From Schistosoma mansoni (taxonomy: Eukaryota > Platyhelminthes > Trematoda > Strigeidida > Schistosomatidae): DNA of 64,000 nt. The DNA lies in NCBI RefSeq assembly GCF_000237925.1, contig NW_017386089.1, positions 186,001 through 250,000 on the forward strand. The letters run 5' to 3'. Shown here one piece after another: positions 23,998 to 36,116 of this stretch. The notes under the pieces are model-generated. The model had not been told where the DNA came from. It saw nothing but the letters and a program-made list of their open reading frames with translations, and did no database searches. The position numbers and the translations under genes are program-made. Position 1 is the first letter of the stretch, and each line of letters opens with the position of its first letter.

Positions 23998-24475
23998 AGT
24001 TGAGATCATGAGTCAATTGAAGCTAGACTACCATGGAAAACCTGGAGGCACTGGACATCCGTTTCGTCCTATTGTGCGACTCTTCAGTAGTGCGCATCCA
24101 CCAACCCAGGGCCTACCAGTCTCGCGCGCGAGCGCTTAACCGATAGACCACTGAGCCAGCCGGCATCCAATGGTTTTAATATCTTACTTCAACTAATCCA
24201 CTAAACTGAGCAACCGTTCATCAATTGTCTTCAGTGAGTTACTATCTCACAACAGACGTGGTCAAACTCCACCGGTTACTGCTTCTCACTAGAACTCCAG
24301 GAAATACCTCATGGAGCCAGTCACTAGTGAGCATATGATCGAATCTCGCGAGGCGGGATCGTGGATGCACACTGCTGAGGAGTCCCACAATAGGATGAAA
24401 CGGCTGTCCAGTGCTTACAGGTTTTCCATAGTGGTCTAGATTCAATTGACTCATGAATTCAACTATTAGAACCGT
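23998..24475. repeat. Second hammerhead SINE family, foldback pair
   Basis: A minus copy (about 23,998-24,340) runs into a plus copy of the hammerhead and 3' part (about 24,341-24,475) at CATATGATCGAATCTCGCGA. The minus copy keeps CTGAAGA and GAAA core bases. Confidence 0.8.
24370..24413 (+). ncRNA. Hammerhead ribozyme-like core (type I layout)
   Basis: Outer helix CACTG with CAGTG, core CTGAGGA, helix II GTCC/GGAT with one G-U pair, core GAAA, short helix III CGG/CTG-like, cleavage triplet GTC. All fixed core bases are present. Self-cleavage is inferred from the family. Confidence 0.6.
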
Positions 24476-24689
24476 CTTCTAACAACATTTTAATTAAAAT
24501 TTAGGGAAATAGACAAAACTGATGTTTCATGCATTAGACAAATAATAATATCAAGTAGGAAAATTAATTACTTCCGTCATATAACTTAAACAAAGTAACA
24601 ATCATTTAAAATATAGACATAATTAAATATGAATTATCCTAATTTCGTAATTATTAGTACATAATATTTCATGTAGTTGAAATTAAAAT

Positions 24690-25490
24690 AGGGAACTACC
24701 CCTAACTCAGGGTCTGGAAAGTCGGAAAAATGAAAATTTCTCAAATGCGATAAAAATGATCTTGGTGGTGTTGTGTTAGTATCCCGACGCCAGACAATGG
24801 TTTTTAAGCGTTCTTTATACCCTAATGCTTCAGGTTGGGTTGTTTCGCTTACTACCCTACATATGTGTTGTATGCAGTATAAGCTATATTGCCATGTAGA
24901 GCTGAAGAGCTTTTGTGATACTGGAGCTTCGCCATTGAAATTGTGGATGGTTCGGCATTACTTTGGCAAGTTTTGCTCACTGTTCATGTGAAAAGTTGGT
25001 TTGCTGGTTAACCGATTTCATTCATACTGTTGGTTGCTTTTCAGTGTTCTCAAGGGCTACTGTTATTGGAGCATCGTAAGGCATGTCGCCATTGCTAACA
25101 GTAATGAGTTTGGCTGTCGTGTAAGCGGAATGGGTCAACTTTGGCCTATTCATGCTGTGCATGATTGATTTACGCGATTACTGATCGAAATAATTATACA
25201 TGTGATGTGAATGTGTATATAAATGGTGCGAATGATCCACCGGGGTGTTCGGTACCTGTGTGGTTGCGCCACAGGATTGAGCTGTACTGTTCAGATTGTA
25301 GCGTTGAAGCCCATATAGTGTCTGGTTCTCTTGTGGGGCAGGATTGAGCTGTTCTGCTCAGTTTAAGCCTAAGGGCGGTGTCTGGCTCTCCTGTTAAAAG
25401 GGATTGAGCTGTACTATTTCGGTTGTCACGTGAAAGTCTGGATGGTGTCCAGTTCTCCTGAAAACCAGTGCAAAATTACCCTGGCCCACA
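24690..25490. repeat. Unclassified block with three-fold internal repeat
   Basis: About 800 bases of more GC/T-rich sequence than the flanks. Between about 25,272 and 25,470 a unit of 60-70 bases starting GGATTGAGCTGTACTGTTC-like and ending GTCTGGTTCTC-like recurs three times imperfectly. No coding frame I recognise; no match to other repeats in the window. Confidence 0.5.
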
Positions 25491-25585
25491 AGGGTATATT
25501 ATATACTATAACTGAAATTAAAATATGAAATGGTCAATTATTATTCTAATTGAATTTGTTCACAGAGTAATCCTACGACTAGAAT

Positions 25586-25597
25586 CATTATTATTAC

Positions 25598-25640
<43 letters not shown>
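25586..25640. repeat. (ATT)n microsatellite
   Basis: About 17 ATT units, slightly interrupted at both ends. Confidence 0.95.
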
Positions 25641-25641
<1 letters not shown>

Positions 25642-25644
25642 TAC

Positions 25645-27110
25645 TATTAATATTATTATGAAGTTGTTATTATTAATTTAACTGGGAATTTGGGTTTTCC
25701 TAATGTATCACCTTATTTTTAGGTTTTGTTTACGGATTCGGTTAATTTTGCTTGAATTGTCCTCTAATTTGGGCGGTTTCTATATTGGTCTCTTTGAGTT
25801 TGGATTATTGTTTCTGAAAATGATTTAACTGATCTACCACTGAAATGTTGAATAACTTTTCACGTTTTTTCGAGATGCCCATATTATGCCAGAAAACTAG
25901 TTTATATTTCTTTAAAAGCTTAATTATTGGATATTTTTACAGAACAAAGTTTTTATCCGTTTACAATTGAGTTATTGAATTGTTTAACTGTTAGTTGACA
26001 GAATTACGTCCCTAGACTGTCAGGGACATTATTCTTTCTTGAGCTTTTGAGCTATTTGCCAATTTGATTACTTGGTGTATTGAAGATTTAATTGTACAGA
26101 TTTGTTTAAATAACTCTGTGAGCTGTTTAGATTAATGATGCCATTAGTTTAAGTATATTTGTATAATTTATATTTATAATCCTCTTAAACAAAGCTACAC
26201 CCAATTCAAGCATTATGGTTTGAATTAGCCTGAAGGTAAAAAAGATTATCCAACGTTTGACTGGAGGTTATACGGTAATTAAACTAAATCAGTTTGGTCG
26301 TTACATGACTCATGGAACTAAGAAAAATCTCAGGTGATAGTAAACATCAATAAGCTTGAAGTGGATAAATTCAGAATTCATATTTTGTATATGACTATAT
26401 GAAAACACTATGCTATGGAAAAGGGTTGACAAATAAAGTGAAATTAACTGATTGAAAGTAAATGAAAAACAGTATATAATCTTTGAAATGAAATCATGTA
26501 TGTCATAAGAACTTAGCACGTAGTTCTACCGTGTACGCTGATAATATATATCATTGAAAACAAGTAACAAGCTAAACTTTAGTCTCGGAGTTTACGCTTT
26601 GTTAATATGTTTACTGACTACATACTACAGTTCCGTTGTATGGTGAAATTTTTGGATTGTTATAAAATGCTCATACTTCATTTTAACTTCAATGTCGAAA
26701 TTGATTGATTTCAAACTTTTTCTAGTTATTTCATTGAAATGATACCCATGTAAAATACAGCTGCTCGTGTATTTATTTTATTTCGGTAATTCATTTTGAA
26801 ATTTGTCATTTTAAAATACTAAACTTTTTAGTCCCATCGAGCTAACTATTTACTAGTCTATCAGATGTAATTCTGGAGGGTACCTGTGTCCCGACAGTAA
26901 CATCTGTTGTACTTTAAGCGTGTGTATATGGCTAATAAATTCGAATTAAAGTTACGTTATATGTTATGTACTTCATAATTTGACACAAAAATAGTTTAAA
27001 TCCAACCAGATAGAAAGCATCCAGATCAAGAGAAGGCTAATTCTCCTGAATAACTAACTAAACAATAATCATGTGTCCAATAGTGACTAACTTTAATATA
27101 AATTCATTTG
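25645..27110. other. AT-rich spacer, nothing recognised
   Basis: No gene or repeat I can support. Confidence 0.45.
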
Positions 27111-27114
27111 GTAT

Positions 27115-27335
27115 TGGTTATTTGAATCTTCCGATTGATGTTCAAAACTGCAATTGATCAGTCTCTTATTGGCATATGTGCATACTGTGAGTATTGCCCC
27201 TATATAGCCTTAATTTTAGAGCATTATAAACAAAGATGGATAGTGGCTAGCAGTGGAATCCAGGACGCTTGTTTCGTCCTTTCAGGACTCGTCAGATGGA
27301 TGTACTTGCATCTCAGAGTTGATGTTATTAATCAG
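27115..27335 (-). repeat. Sm-alpha-type SINE, minus copy with good ribozyme core
   Basis: Contains the TTGATCAGTCTCTTATTGGC and CAAAGATGGATAGTGGCTAG motifs and a hammerhead region; the tRNA-like head is cut off. Confidence 0.8.
27258..27301 (-). ncRNA. Hammerhead ribozyme-like core, Sm-alpha type
   Basis: Minus strand order: ATCCAT, core CTGACGA, helix II GTCC with loop TGAA(A) and GGAC, core GAAA, short helix III region, GTC, then CTGGAT. All core bases fit and helix II is perfect; the outer helix has one mismatch. It is the least decayed Sm-alpha ribozyme in the window. Confidence 0.6.
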
Positions 27336-27999
27336 CGATACTAGATGATACTGAGATATATAGTAAATAAATTAAAGTTTGAAATGAGGTCTATTGGATT
27401 TTCAAAATAACTAAAATCTTTACCTACAGTTATTATGAGTTCATAAAGCTTAAAAATATTGAATTATGATAAAATAACTGTCAAATATTTTCTAGTTTTT
27501 ATTTTGATGGAGTTTTGTTCTCTGCGCTGGATGATTTGGTCGTGGAGATTTTATCGTCCTTCTGAACGACATCATCAGCACAAACTTCGAGTAGAAGTGA
27601 AGTGTTTGAATTTCTCCACAAGTGGTTATCAGTTAGTGAAATAAATCAATTCAAAGTAAAACTAATTATCACAATCAATCAACTATTCAATGAATAGCTT
27701 TCACTAAGTTCAATTAAACATTATTTACCAAAACAGTTTAAGTTATCAATTTTCCTCTTTACAAATTTTTCTTCCTTTTTTTTCAGATTAACCATTTGGT
27801 TAAAAATTTAAACAATACATTTATATCACTTCATTTAGTTGGATATCAATTACATTAATAAATTCATTCAATATACTTTGCTGTTTTAAACAACCAACTA
27901 ATTGTCACTTATTTCTCTGTGGTTTATAATATACCATATTTATTTCTTTGTTATTTCCAGTTAAAGTTAAATAATTATTATAGTAAATTTAATAGTTGA
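27336..27999. other. AT-rich spacer, nothing recognised
   Basis: No gene or repeat seen. Confidence 0.45.
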
Positions 28000-28043
28000 G
28001 ATCATGAATCAATTGAAGCTAGACCACCATGGAAAATCTGGAA

Positions 28044-28089
28044 GCACTAGACACCCGTTTCGTCCTATTATGGGACTCCTCAGTAGTGC
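28044..28089 (-). ncRNA. Hammerhead ribozyme-like core
   Basis: Identical on the minus strand to 28,435-28,480. Outer helix GCACTA/TAGTGC, core CTGAGGA and GAAA intact. Confidence 0.6.
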
Positions 28090-28434
28090 GCATCCACGAT
28101 CCCGCCTCAAGAGATTCATGATTTCAACTATACAAAAAAATTACTAAAAATCTGCACCAAACCCCCTTATCATATGCTCACTAGTGACTGGCTCCATGAG
28201 GTATTTCATGGAGTTTGAGTGAGAAGCAGTGACCAGTGGAGTTCAACCAGATCTGTTGTGAGATAGCAACTCACTGAAGACATTGGTGGATGTGTCGCTC
28301 AATTTCGTGGATCAGCTGAAGTTAGACATTAACACCGTTGGATGCCGGCCAGATCAGTGGTCTAGAGGTTAGGTGTTCTGGAGCGAGACTGATAGGTCTT
28401 GGGTTGGAATCTCGCGAGACGGGATCGTGGATGC

Positions 28435-28480
28435 GCACTACTGAGGAGTCCCATAATAGGACGAAACGGGTGTCTAGTGC
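28435..28480 (+). ncRNA. Hammerhead ribozyme-like core
   Basis: Outer helix GCACTA pairs fully with TAGTGC, a compensated change from GCACTG/CAGTGC in other copies. Helix II is GTCC/GGAC with loop CATAATA-type. Core CTGAGGA and GAAA; triplet GTC before the closing strand. The compensated pair supports a selected fold in the active source elements. Confidence 0.65.
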
Positions 28481-28914
28481 TTCCAGGTCTTCCAAGGTGG
28501 TTTAGCTTCAATTGACTCATGATTTCAACTTTATATATATGGATTCTTTTGAAGGTAATTTTGTTGATACAAATTTCCTCATATCATAAACTAATGAAAG
28601 TATAAATTGTGAACCCCTAAAATTTAATTTATTTATCATTATGTTTGACTAAATTTCTCTAAATTCTGGTTTCAATGTCATATAAATTCACGGATACATA
28701 TAGTTGCTTTTGTTGGTTTGAAGATACAAAATAGAACAAACCAACTATACATTGCTAATTTGGTTTGAAAATGACACACGTATATAACAAACTACACCAT
28801 CAGAATGCCAATACAAAATCACCTTATATCATAGTTCTTTTTCCTAAATATTATCTTACCTACAATATAATAAAATCAAATAAATGTTAAGCTGATTTAT
28901 GTCAGTTTGTTTCT

Positions 28915-29246
28915 ATTGAAGATACCACCATTATTGTAGTTTGACAACTATTAACCAGTAACACCTTCTATAATCGAATCGCGCCCCACTCATTTAAAAT
29001 CAGAAGTCAGAAGCGAGGAGGTTGGAAGATATATTTAATGGGTTATCAATATATCGAGAAGCGATTGATCTAATCTGGCTAATGATCGTAGGAGATGTTT
29101 CCCACGCTGTGCTGTAACGTGATCTGGTGCGGATGCATGACCGAACGCCTTCAGCTAAACAAGTTCACTAAAACTAATGTGGTCAGCATCCAATGTCGAA
29201 CACTTACGGAGCCATTGATTTTGGGGAATTATTTACAGCTACACTG
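28915..29246 (-). mobile_element. Ty3/gypsy fossil, LTR/leader fragment
   Basis: On the minus strand it matches about 44,271-44,600 at the 5' end of the gypsy element there (shared AATTATTTACAGCTACA, GTTTGACAACT and TTAGCCAGA-type motifs). No coding part remains. Confidence 0.7.
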
Positions 29247-29599
29247 TGATATTTTCTGAATCCAATATATTTATATTACTTATATACATGGTAGTCAGTC
29301 ATTTAACTACAAAGATAATAACATAATCAGAAAAGGTTATATCACTATTAGCAATACCCACAGGTATAACATATCACCTCATATTATTGCGCAATTATTG
29401 AAATTATAATCGACCAGGAAATTGGTTAAACTAACAATATCTTTCGATATATTACCAATAATAATAATAATGATAATAATAATAATACTCGTATTATGGA
29501 AAAGCTTTTTGTAGTCAACTGTTTGTGTAATTAGAATGTATTAAAGCTATTTATAAATTATATATGTTGAGTATTAGGAGATTTGTGGGGGAATTTAGA

Positions 29600-30010
29600 A
29601 TTTTATTATTATTATTATTATTATTAGCTTTATTCAGTGTTATATTTTTGGTACAATATGGAATTCTCAGCACAAAGTATTTCAACAAGTTTTCGTTTCT
29701 TAATTCTTAATCGATCCTCACGATAAATATTTAGTGATCATTAATTAGATGTTAATAGTTCAGGCATCGACATCTGAATAATGTACATTCTTTTCTATGC
29801 ACATTGCCAGCCATCATGATGTCTCCGATTGTAAATTCTTGTAACTTATACAGTGAAAGGTCATAAACTTTCACAAACGCACCTGAATAGGTTGTGTTTG
29901 TAATAAACGTAACGATGTGTTAAAACAAACAAGGAAACAGATAACTTGTTGAAATATGTAAATGTCAGGAACAGGTAGCTCAGATATTCAAGCAGGATGC
30001 CCAGGTAGTT
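29600..30010 (-). repeat. Unclassified dispersed repeat, family D, copy 2
   Basis: Near-identical to 21,175-21,545 over most of its length and joined to a longer ATT run (about 29,601-29,626), the expected simple tail of a retroposon read on the minus strand. Confidence 0.65.
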
Positions 30011-30549
30011 TAACTTATGAATTGACCTTAGCTAGACAACCAATCAAAGCCAGGATGAATTAGACAGTTGTTTCGTTGTATTTTGATCAACTACCTTAAT
30101 GTTAAAAACACTGAAGACAAATTTAACTGTAACTTACTTTGTACATGCTTTATATCATATCAGATTTTTAATTTCACCGATTAACTGCATTTCCAAGTGT
30201 ACCAACGCTGAAAGTCGATTATTACAAGGAATATAATCAATTTAATGTATTCGGGAGTGAATAAATCCCCAAAACAAGTAGTTTTGCAAACATTCGACAT
30301 TAATACTAACCATAGTAGTTTTAACTTACACTAACTTTTGAAGACCTTATAGCAACCATCCTACAATCAGTTTCGATTATAGCCAATTTTGGTTAAGCCC
30401 TTTTTATTAACTTACTTAACAGACATTGTCATTCAGATAGTAACAATTTGCATATTCTTTGCACTGCTATACCACTAGAGCACATGACACTCTATCCGAA
30501 ATGTTGACTGCCTAAATATCATTCAATGACTCATACTCCTCCCCATATA
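30011..30549. other. AT-rich spacer, nothing recognised
   Basis: No gene or repeat seen. Confidence 0.4.
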
Positions 30550-30890
30550 TGTACGCACGCAAATATTATTATGAGCCTTTGTCTTGGTTTGCTGTGCCCT
30601 TATTAAATTTGACTATAAATTGCCTATGTAATTGCTTGCTATTCGCTCGCTTGCTCCTCGTTCGTTTCCTTCGCTTGTTCACCTGTTCACTCGCTCTCTC
30701 GTTTGCCGCTCGCTCTCTTGCTCGTTGATATTCACTCAGGTGTTGTTAACTTTCTGACCTGAGTTATTCGACAATAAACTGTAGTTGCTGTTATCCTTTG
30801 TCCTCTGATTTTACGTACCGTTGAGATTAGGATTATAACGGTTATCGAACTAAACGAATAACGAATCGCGGCACTACAACCTCATTATAC
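30550..30890 (+). mobile_element. LTR-like sequence (possible LTR fossil)
   Basis: It starts TGTACGCACGC and ends near GGCACTACA, contains a run of TCGCT/TTGCT pentamers (30,640-30,725) and an AATAAA at about 30,772 followed by a T/G-rich stretch, the layout of an LTR with its RNA end. No target duplication was found, so this is tentative. Confidence 0.4.
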
Positions 30891-31859
30891 AACAACCACA
30901 AACTGACCAACCATCGAAACTGCATCAAAATTTCAACAAGATATACGTCATTCAATCATCTAGTCAGTAGTTAAGTTCGAATACTGTAAGTTGTAAGTTG
31001 TTGATATTATTAATTCAATAATTTGATTTATGTTTACAGTTTACAGTAATAATAAACCAAGTGCTTCAGTTAACAAACATAACTAAATCACTGGGTTAAA
31101 TATTAGTTCCCTGGTGACAGATTAAAGTAATAATTAGGTTTATAAACGTATTGAATGTTTGAAGCTTAGAAAATCTCACTATTTTACTGTTATTTATCTT
31201 CGTGTCATTCTTTTCTGTGCTTTTGAATTCCTCAATAAACGTTACCCGAATAAAGTCAAGTATAAGACTAAGTATTGATTTAATGTGGTTAAAATGCACT
31301 GATAATTCGCATACATTCTGATCCAAAGTTGAGAGGAATGTCAGAGCCGATTAATCATATGTACATGCTTGTAAGCTGATGGATTCACTAAAATAGACAT
31401 AATTTGTTTATTTCCTTTGTAAATCACCCTGAAACCTGTATTGGTGCGCTTTTGACTCAATTCATATCAAAAACGAACGTAAGTTAAGGTATGTTTACTT
31501 CTGAAATAGGTTCAGTCTGATTTTATGAAGTGCGCTAAGTGAATTTGACAACTTCTGCCTTAATGAATCTACTGGAAAACCAAACCAGACAAGAGAGTAA
31601 CAATCAATGAACTGTTCCTAGGTTCTACAAACATTTTTTAAACTTTTACACACGATTCACGAGAAGACTCTGGCAGAAACTCCTAAGCGTCATTCCTTCA
31701 GTACAATTCATTAATTTTTGCTGTTTATTCATGACTCTGCAGTGGCAAATAAATCCCTAAAATATGTAGTTCCGTGAGTCTCCCACATTAATTCTTACGT
31801 AGCGAACGAACACTTGGGTGGAGAAGACTAATTGATTACTTTGTGAAAAATTACAGGAT
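30891..31859. other. AT-rich spacer, nothing recognised
   Basis: No gene or repeat seen. Confidence 0.45.
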
Positions 31860-32085
31860 GTCTATGGAAACCATATATTTAATACTTCATTTGCACATCT
31901 GTCACCAGTTGTCATTCACATTCTTTATGATTCTTCTTTTTTGTTTCAATTCCTTCCTGTTTACTTTTAAATTTTTTTCAGTTTAATCTTCTCAATCCTC
32001 TATTGACAAGCACTTCACTTGTGATTGGTGTTACATACTACTTATATTTGTCAACGTAAATAGCATACACCATACAGGCCTCATT
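31860..32085 (-). repeat. Unclassified dispersed repeat, family C, copy 4
   Basis: Minus-strand match to family C: TTACATACTACTTATATTTG near its end and a pyrimidine-rich middle. Confidence 0.55.
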
Positions 32086-32094
32086 AGTTTTACT

Positions 32095-35000
32095 GGAGTC
32101 ACTTAGATGGATGGGCTCGATCACGTATCCGCACCAGACCACGAGTGAGTTCGCCGTGCAACTCATCCCTTGCAACTACTAGCCATCTTAGATCAAACGC
32201 TTCTCGACATATCGATAGCTTTCCACGTGTACCTTAGGACCACTTTATTTCTGACTTCTAATTTGTTTGTTTAAGTATAAAAAACACACATCCTTCCGTT
32301 ATCAGTGACCTTGCATGAACTCGCGTACGCTCAGTGATTCCGCTTGTAAACTTTGGCACGATCTCGATATTCTTTCGATACAACGAGATCTCCAACAAAT
32401 ATATCTTATTACAACCGTCAACTGCCTTCTCATTTTCGGCCTACGGAGAGATCCAATTTAATACCTGGCACGTAATCTTCCTGTAGTGGTGATCATAGTC
32501 AGTCGCGACTCGACGCAAACTACAATCTTATCTTCATTATGGCGGAACAGACGCTTAGGCTACTTAGGATTATGACTCTTCTGCCTCCGGCCTTTCAACT
32601 CATGCTACTTTAGCCAGACAGTAATATAAGCCTGATTCTGCTATCCAAAAGCGGTAGTGAAGGCACTGTTGCGTGATTTGGGCAGGCATGTCACACTTAG
32701 TATGTTTAATATTGATGGTTCAAAACCTTGCGAAACTTTACAAAGGTTATCCTTAAACGTGGAGACCTAACCGACTGACAAACGTTAGACCAGCTTTTCC
32801 ACGATGTCGAGTCACAACGTGGCTCGGAAGTAGGAATGTTGCTACTTATGCGAGAGGTCATTGGTCAAAGGGCCTTTGAAGAGGGCTATTTTGCACAGCT
32901 CTTCTTGTTTAAGCTTCCCCAACAAGAGAAACCTGATCTTGTCTCATTCCAGAATAAGGCCCTAGATGAACTAATTGCATCTGCTGACCAGATTCTGGAG
33001 ACCATTAGAACACTCAGTGTCGAGGTCTATCCTGTCGAAGACGGGCCTCAAACAATGCGAAATGCTGCTATAGGCCTCTGTCATACTATTACTCGTTATC
33101 TTAGTACTCATCATGATCGTAGATTCTCTCAAACTCCTCGAAGAAGCTCGTCATGACAAAGATCTGTTTCTAGACCATGGGAGACAGGTTTTCCTGGTTG
33201 GTGTTGGTGCGTCTCCCAGAAATTGAAGAAAGCCTTGAAGTTTCCCAATCTCCGCACCATCCGACAAGAAAATTCCTTCGAAAAACATCTCCACCAGCAA
33301 GAGTTTACAGCGGCCGTAGCCAGTGGGCGCAGCGGTTTGTCATACATCAGTGATTTGATGACGAAAGTTCGTTATCTAGCCAAAACTGGCACAGAAGCGT
33401 TCTTCCTGTGAGTTCTAACGACCGTTTGCACGAACTGGTCGTCAACTTACAGCTGACAAACGAAAAACCGATTGCCACAAATGGTAAGTGATATGTTTAT
33501 ATTAACGTTGGTTCAAGTAAATATATTCAATGGATTTTCGTTTTTGCAGATATTTCTGCGCCAATCATTGCCAAAGATCTGGTTAAACACCATAATCTCC
33601 TAGTCAACATGCGTAAACAGGTGTCATTAGTTGAAAATACCAAGTTATAACTTTTCGACTTTTCAGGTTGAAGATGATCCACAAACACTGCTGAGCTTAT
33701 AATCGACCCATTCTACCGACGGTTGCTCAACAAGTATCCCGAAATGTATCAAAGGCGACCAAGATTACCACATATACCCAGCAATGTTATACACCATATC
33801 ACGACCACAGGAACACCCGCGCACGCCGAACGGATCCCCAAAAGCTAAGGTCGGCCAAAAACGAGTTCGAGCACTTGATAGGCTTGGGAATTATTAGAAC
33901 ATCAAACGGCCCATGAATATCTCCTTTGTACAAGGTCCCTAAAATGGACAGCAGCGATTAACGTTCAACTGGTAATTATGAGCAAACGAATACGGAGACC
34001 ACTCCTGATCACTTCCCCTTGCTTCACACCCACTATTTGAAAGCTGACTTTAAAGGTACAACTGTCCTATCCAAAAATCGATCTGATTAACGCGCATAAC
34101 CGAGTTCACATGGCTTCTGAGGACATTATTAAAACCTTTATCATTACTTCCTCGATCTCTATGAATTTTCACGCGTGCCTTTCCGTTTGAAAAATGCTGC
34201 ACAAAAGTCCCAGAGATTCAAAGATGATTCAACGAACTGATAAGTTTCTATCAACGGTTCATACTGAATTGCGCTTCTCTCATGAGACGCTTAACAGACT
34301 GACTGTGGAAATGCGAAATCCGTCGATTTGGGCGACAACGCCGGAAAAGCAATCACTACTGTTGATGGAATTACCGCTAAATCAACTATTCTTGCACACC
34401 AGAACATCAAAGGACCTACTAGTATCGCAGTAGGCGCACCCGACGCAGCAATTGGAGGAGTCTTAAAACAATGAATAAACAATACTTGGCAACGTCTGAC
34501 ATTCATTTTTGAGATAGTTATGAGGCACTTGGTCGAGGTGTAGCACTGATACCGAAAAAACGTAAAATCATGTCTCTGCTGTACGCCACTTTCAACACTC
34601 TATTGAAGGCCGAGAATTCACTCTGTATACCGACCATAAACCTCCTTCCTTCTGTATAAGCTCGTCTTCAGCCAATACTCACCCTAAGCGTTTCAACAAC
34701 TGGATTACACTTCATAGTTTACTTAAGATATACAAAACATTTCCGAGGTAAACAATGTGGTGACCGACGCCTTGTCTCGTACAACTACCTTGAGCAGTTT
34801 TCAAAGAATCGACCTTCTTCAACTCGCCTAGCTTCAAAAGGAAGACACAGAACTTCTGCATGAATTATCTTTGATAACCCTGAAACTACGAACTAAACGG
34901 ATGGGAAAAGGTATGGAAGGTTTCCTGTGTGGCACATCCACAAGTAGAGATCGCCCGATCTTGATAATACATTATCCAATAAACTTCGTCAATACGTTGA

Positions 35001-35340
35001 ACAAACGTTCTAATCTAGGTGTTCGAGCAACAGTCCAGCTCACAGCAAAACGACTTTATTGGTTCGGCATGAATAAACACGAGAATGGACACGTTCCTGC
35101 GTTTGATACCAGAAATCCAAACAGTTCAGACACAACAAATGTCCCTTGTGTTATTTCACAGTTCTAGACTCTCGTTTCAACTATATTCAGCTTGATATGG
35201 TAGGACCCTTATCAAATTTATGTGCGCTACGCCTCTCTTACAACTGACAGCCAGCTTAGATCAAACGCTTCTCGACATATCGGTAGCTTTCCGAATGTGT
35301 CTTCGACCACCTTCCTTTCTGACTTCTAATTTGACTGAGT
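32095..35340 (+). mobile_element. Ty3/gypsy LTR retroelement fossil, strongly decayed
   Basis: It is a relative of the 44.3-49.2 kb element. LTR-related sequence at about 32,095-32,290 recurs at about 35,215-35,335 (shared TTAGATCAAACGCTTCTCGA). Between them, in the expected order, lie gag-like (about 32,540-33,160), protease-region, reverse transcriptase (about 33,920-34,200), RNase H (about 34,560-34,760) and integrase-related (about 34,880-35,160) remnants. It is broken in well over ten places and shorter than its relative, so probably much older. No function expected. Confidence 0.8.
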
Positions 35341-35404
35341 TTGCATTCCCTCATTATAAGGGCTTTAATTGTAAAGGCTCTGTCAAAATCCGAGTATTTT
35401 CACA

Positions 35405-35878
35405 GTTGAAATCATGAGTCAATTGAAGCTAGACCACCATCGAAAACCTGGAAGCACTGGACTGCCGTTTCGTCCTATTGTGGGACTCCTCGACAGTGCG
35501 CATCCACGATCCCGCCTCACGAGATTCCAACCTAGGACCTATCGGTCTCGCGAGCGAGCGCTTAACCATTAGACCATTGATCTGGCCGGCATCCAACTGT
35601 GTTAATGTCTAACTTCAACCAATCCACGATTTTGAGCGACCGTTCACCAATTGTCTTCAGTGAGCTGATATCTCTACAACAGACCTGGTTGAACTCCACT
35701 GGTCACTTCTTCCCACTAGAACTCAATGAAATATCTCTTGAAGTGAGTCACTAGTGAGCATATGATTATAGATCAGAGGGGGTTTCTTGTGAGGAATTTG
35801 GTATTTTCACAGTTGAAATCATGAGTCAATTAAAGCTAGACCACCATCGAAAACCTGGAAGCAGTGGACGGCCAAATA
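35405..35878 (-). repeat. Second hammerhead SINE family, one full and one partial minus copy
   Basis: A full-length copy (about 35,405-35,775) is followed by the 3' end of another (about 35,800-35,878). The hammerhead of the full copy has altered core bases (TCGAGGA instead of CTGAGGA). Confidence 0.75.
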
Positions 35879-36116
35879 CACTAGGCACCAATACCATTAT
35901 TAATGAGCACTTACAGTTCTGTTGGCATACGTACTTGTTGTAAACAATAAAAAACTTCAGTTCGTTGGTCAGTAGTATACTACAAGTAACATTTCAGGAG
36001 TCTTTCGACAGGCGGTATTATTTACTTTAAATGACTCGGCACGATGAGTCATAATAACTTACAGATAGCCCTGCTACTCATATGTTTAATCTGCCATGGT
36101 CCCCACCTCAAGACAT

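Larger units (their letters stand above)
28000..28540. repeat. Second hammerhead SINE family, foldback pair
   Basis: A minus hammerhead and 3' part (about 28,000-28,130) faces a full plus copy (about 28,165-28,540): 5' segment, GCCGGCCAGATCAGTGGTCT tRNA-like part, hammerhead, 3' end. The two 46-base ribozyme regions are identical, which suggests one event made the pair. Confidence 0.8.

Noticed and set aside
25272-25470. CRISPR array
   Set aside because: Three imperfect 60-70-base units in an animal genome, with no short exact repeats or spacers.
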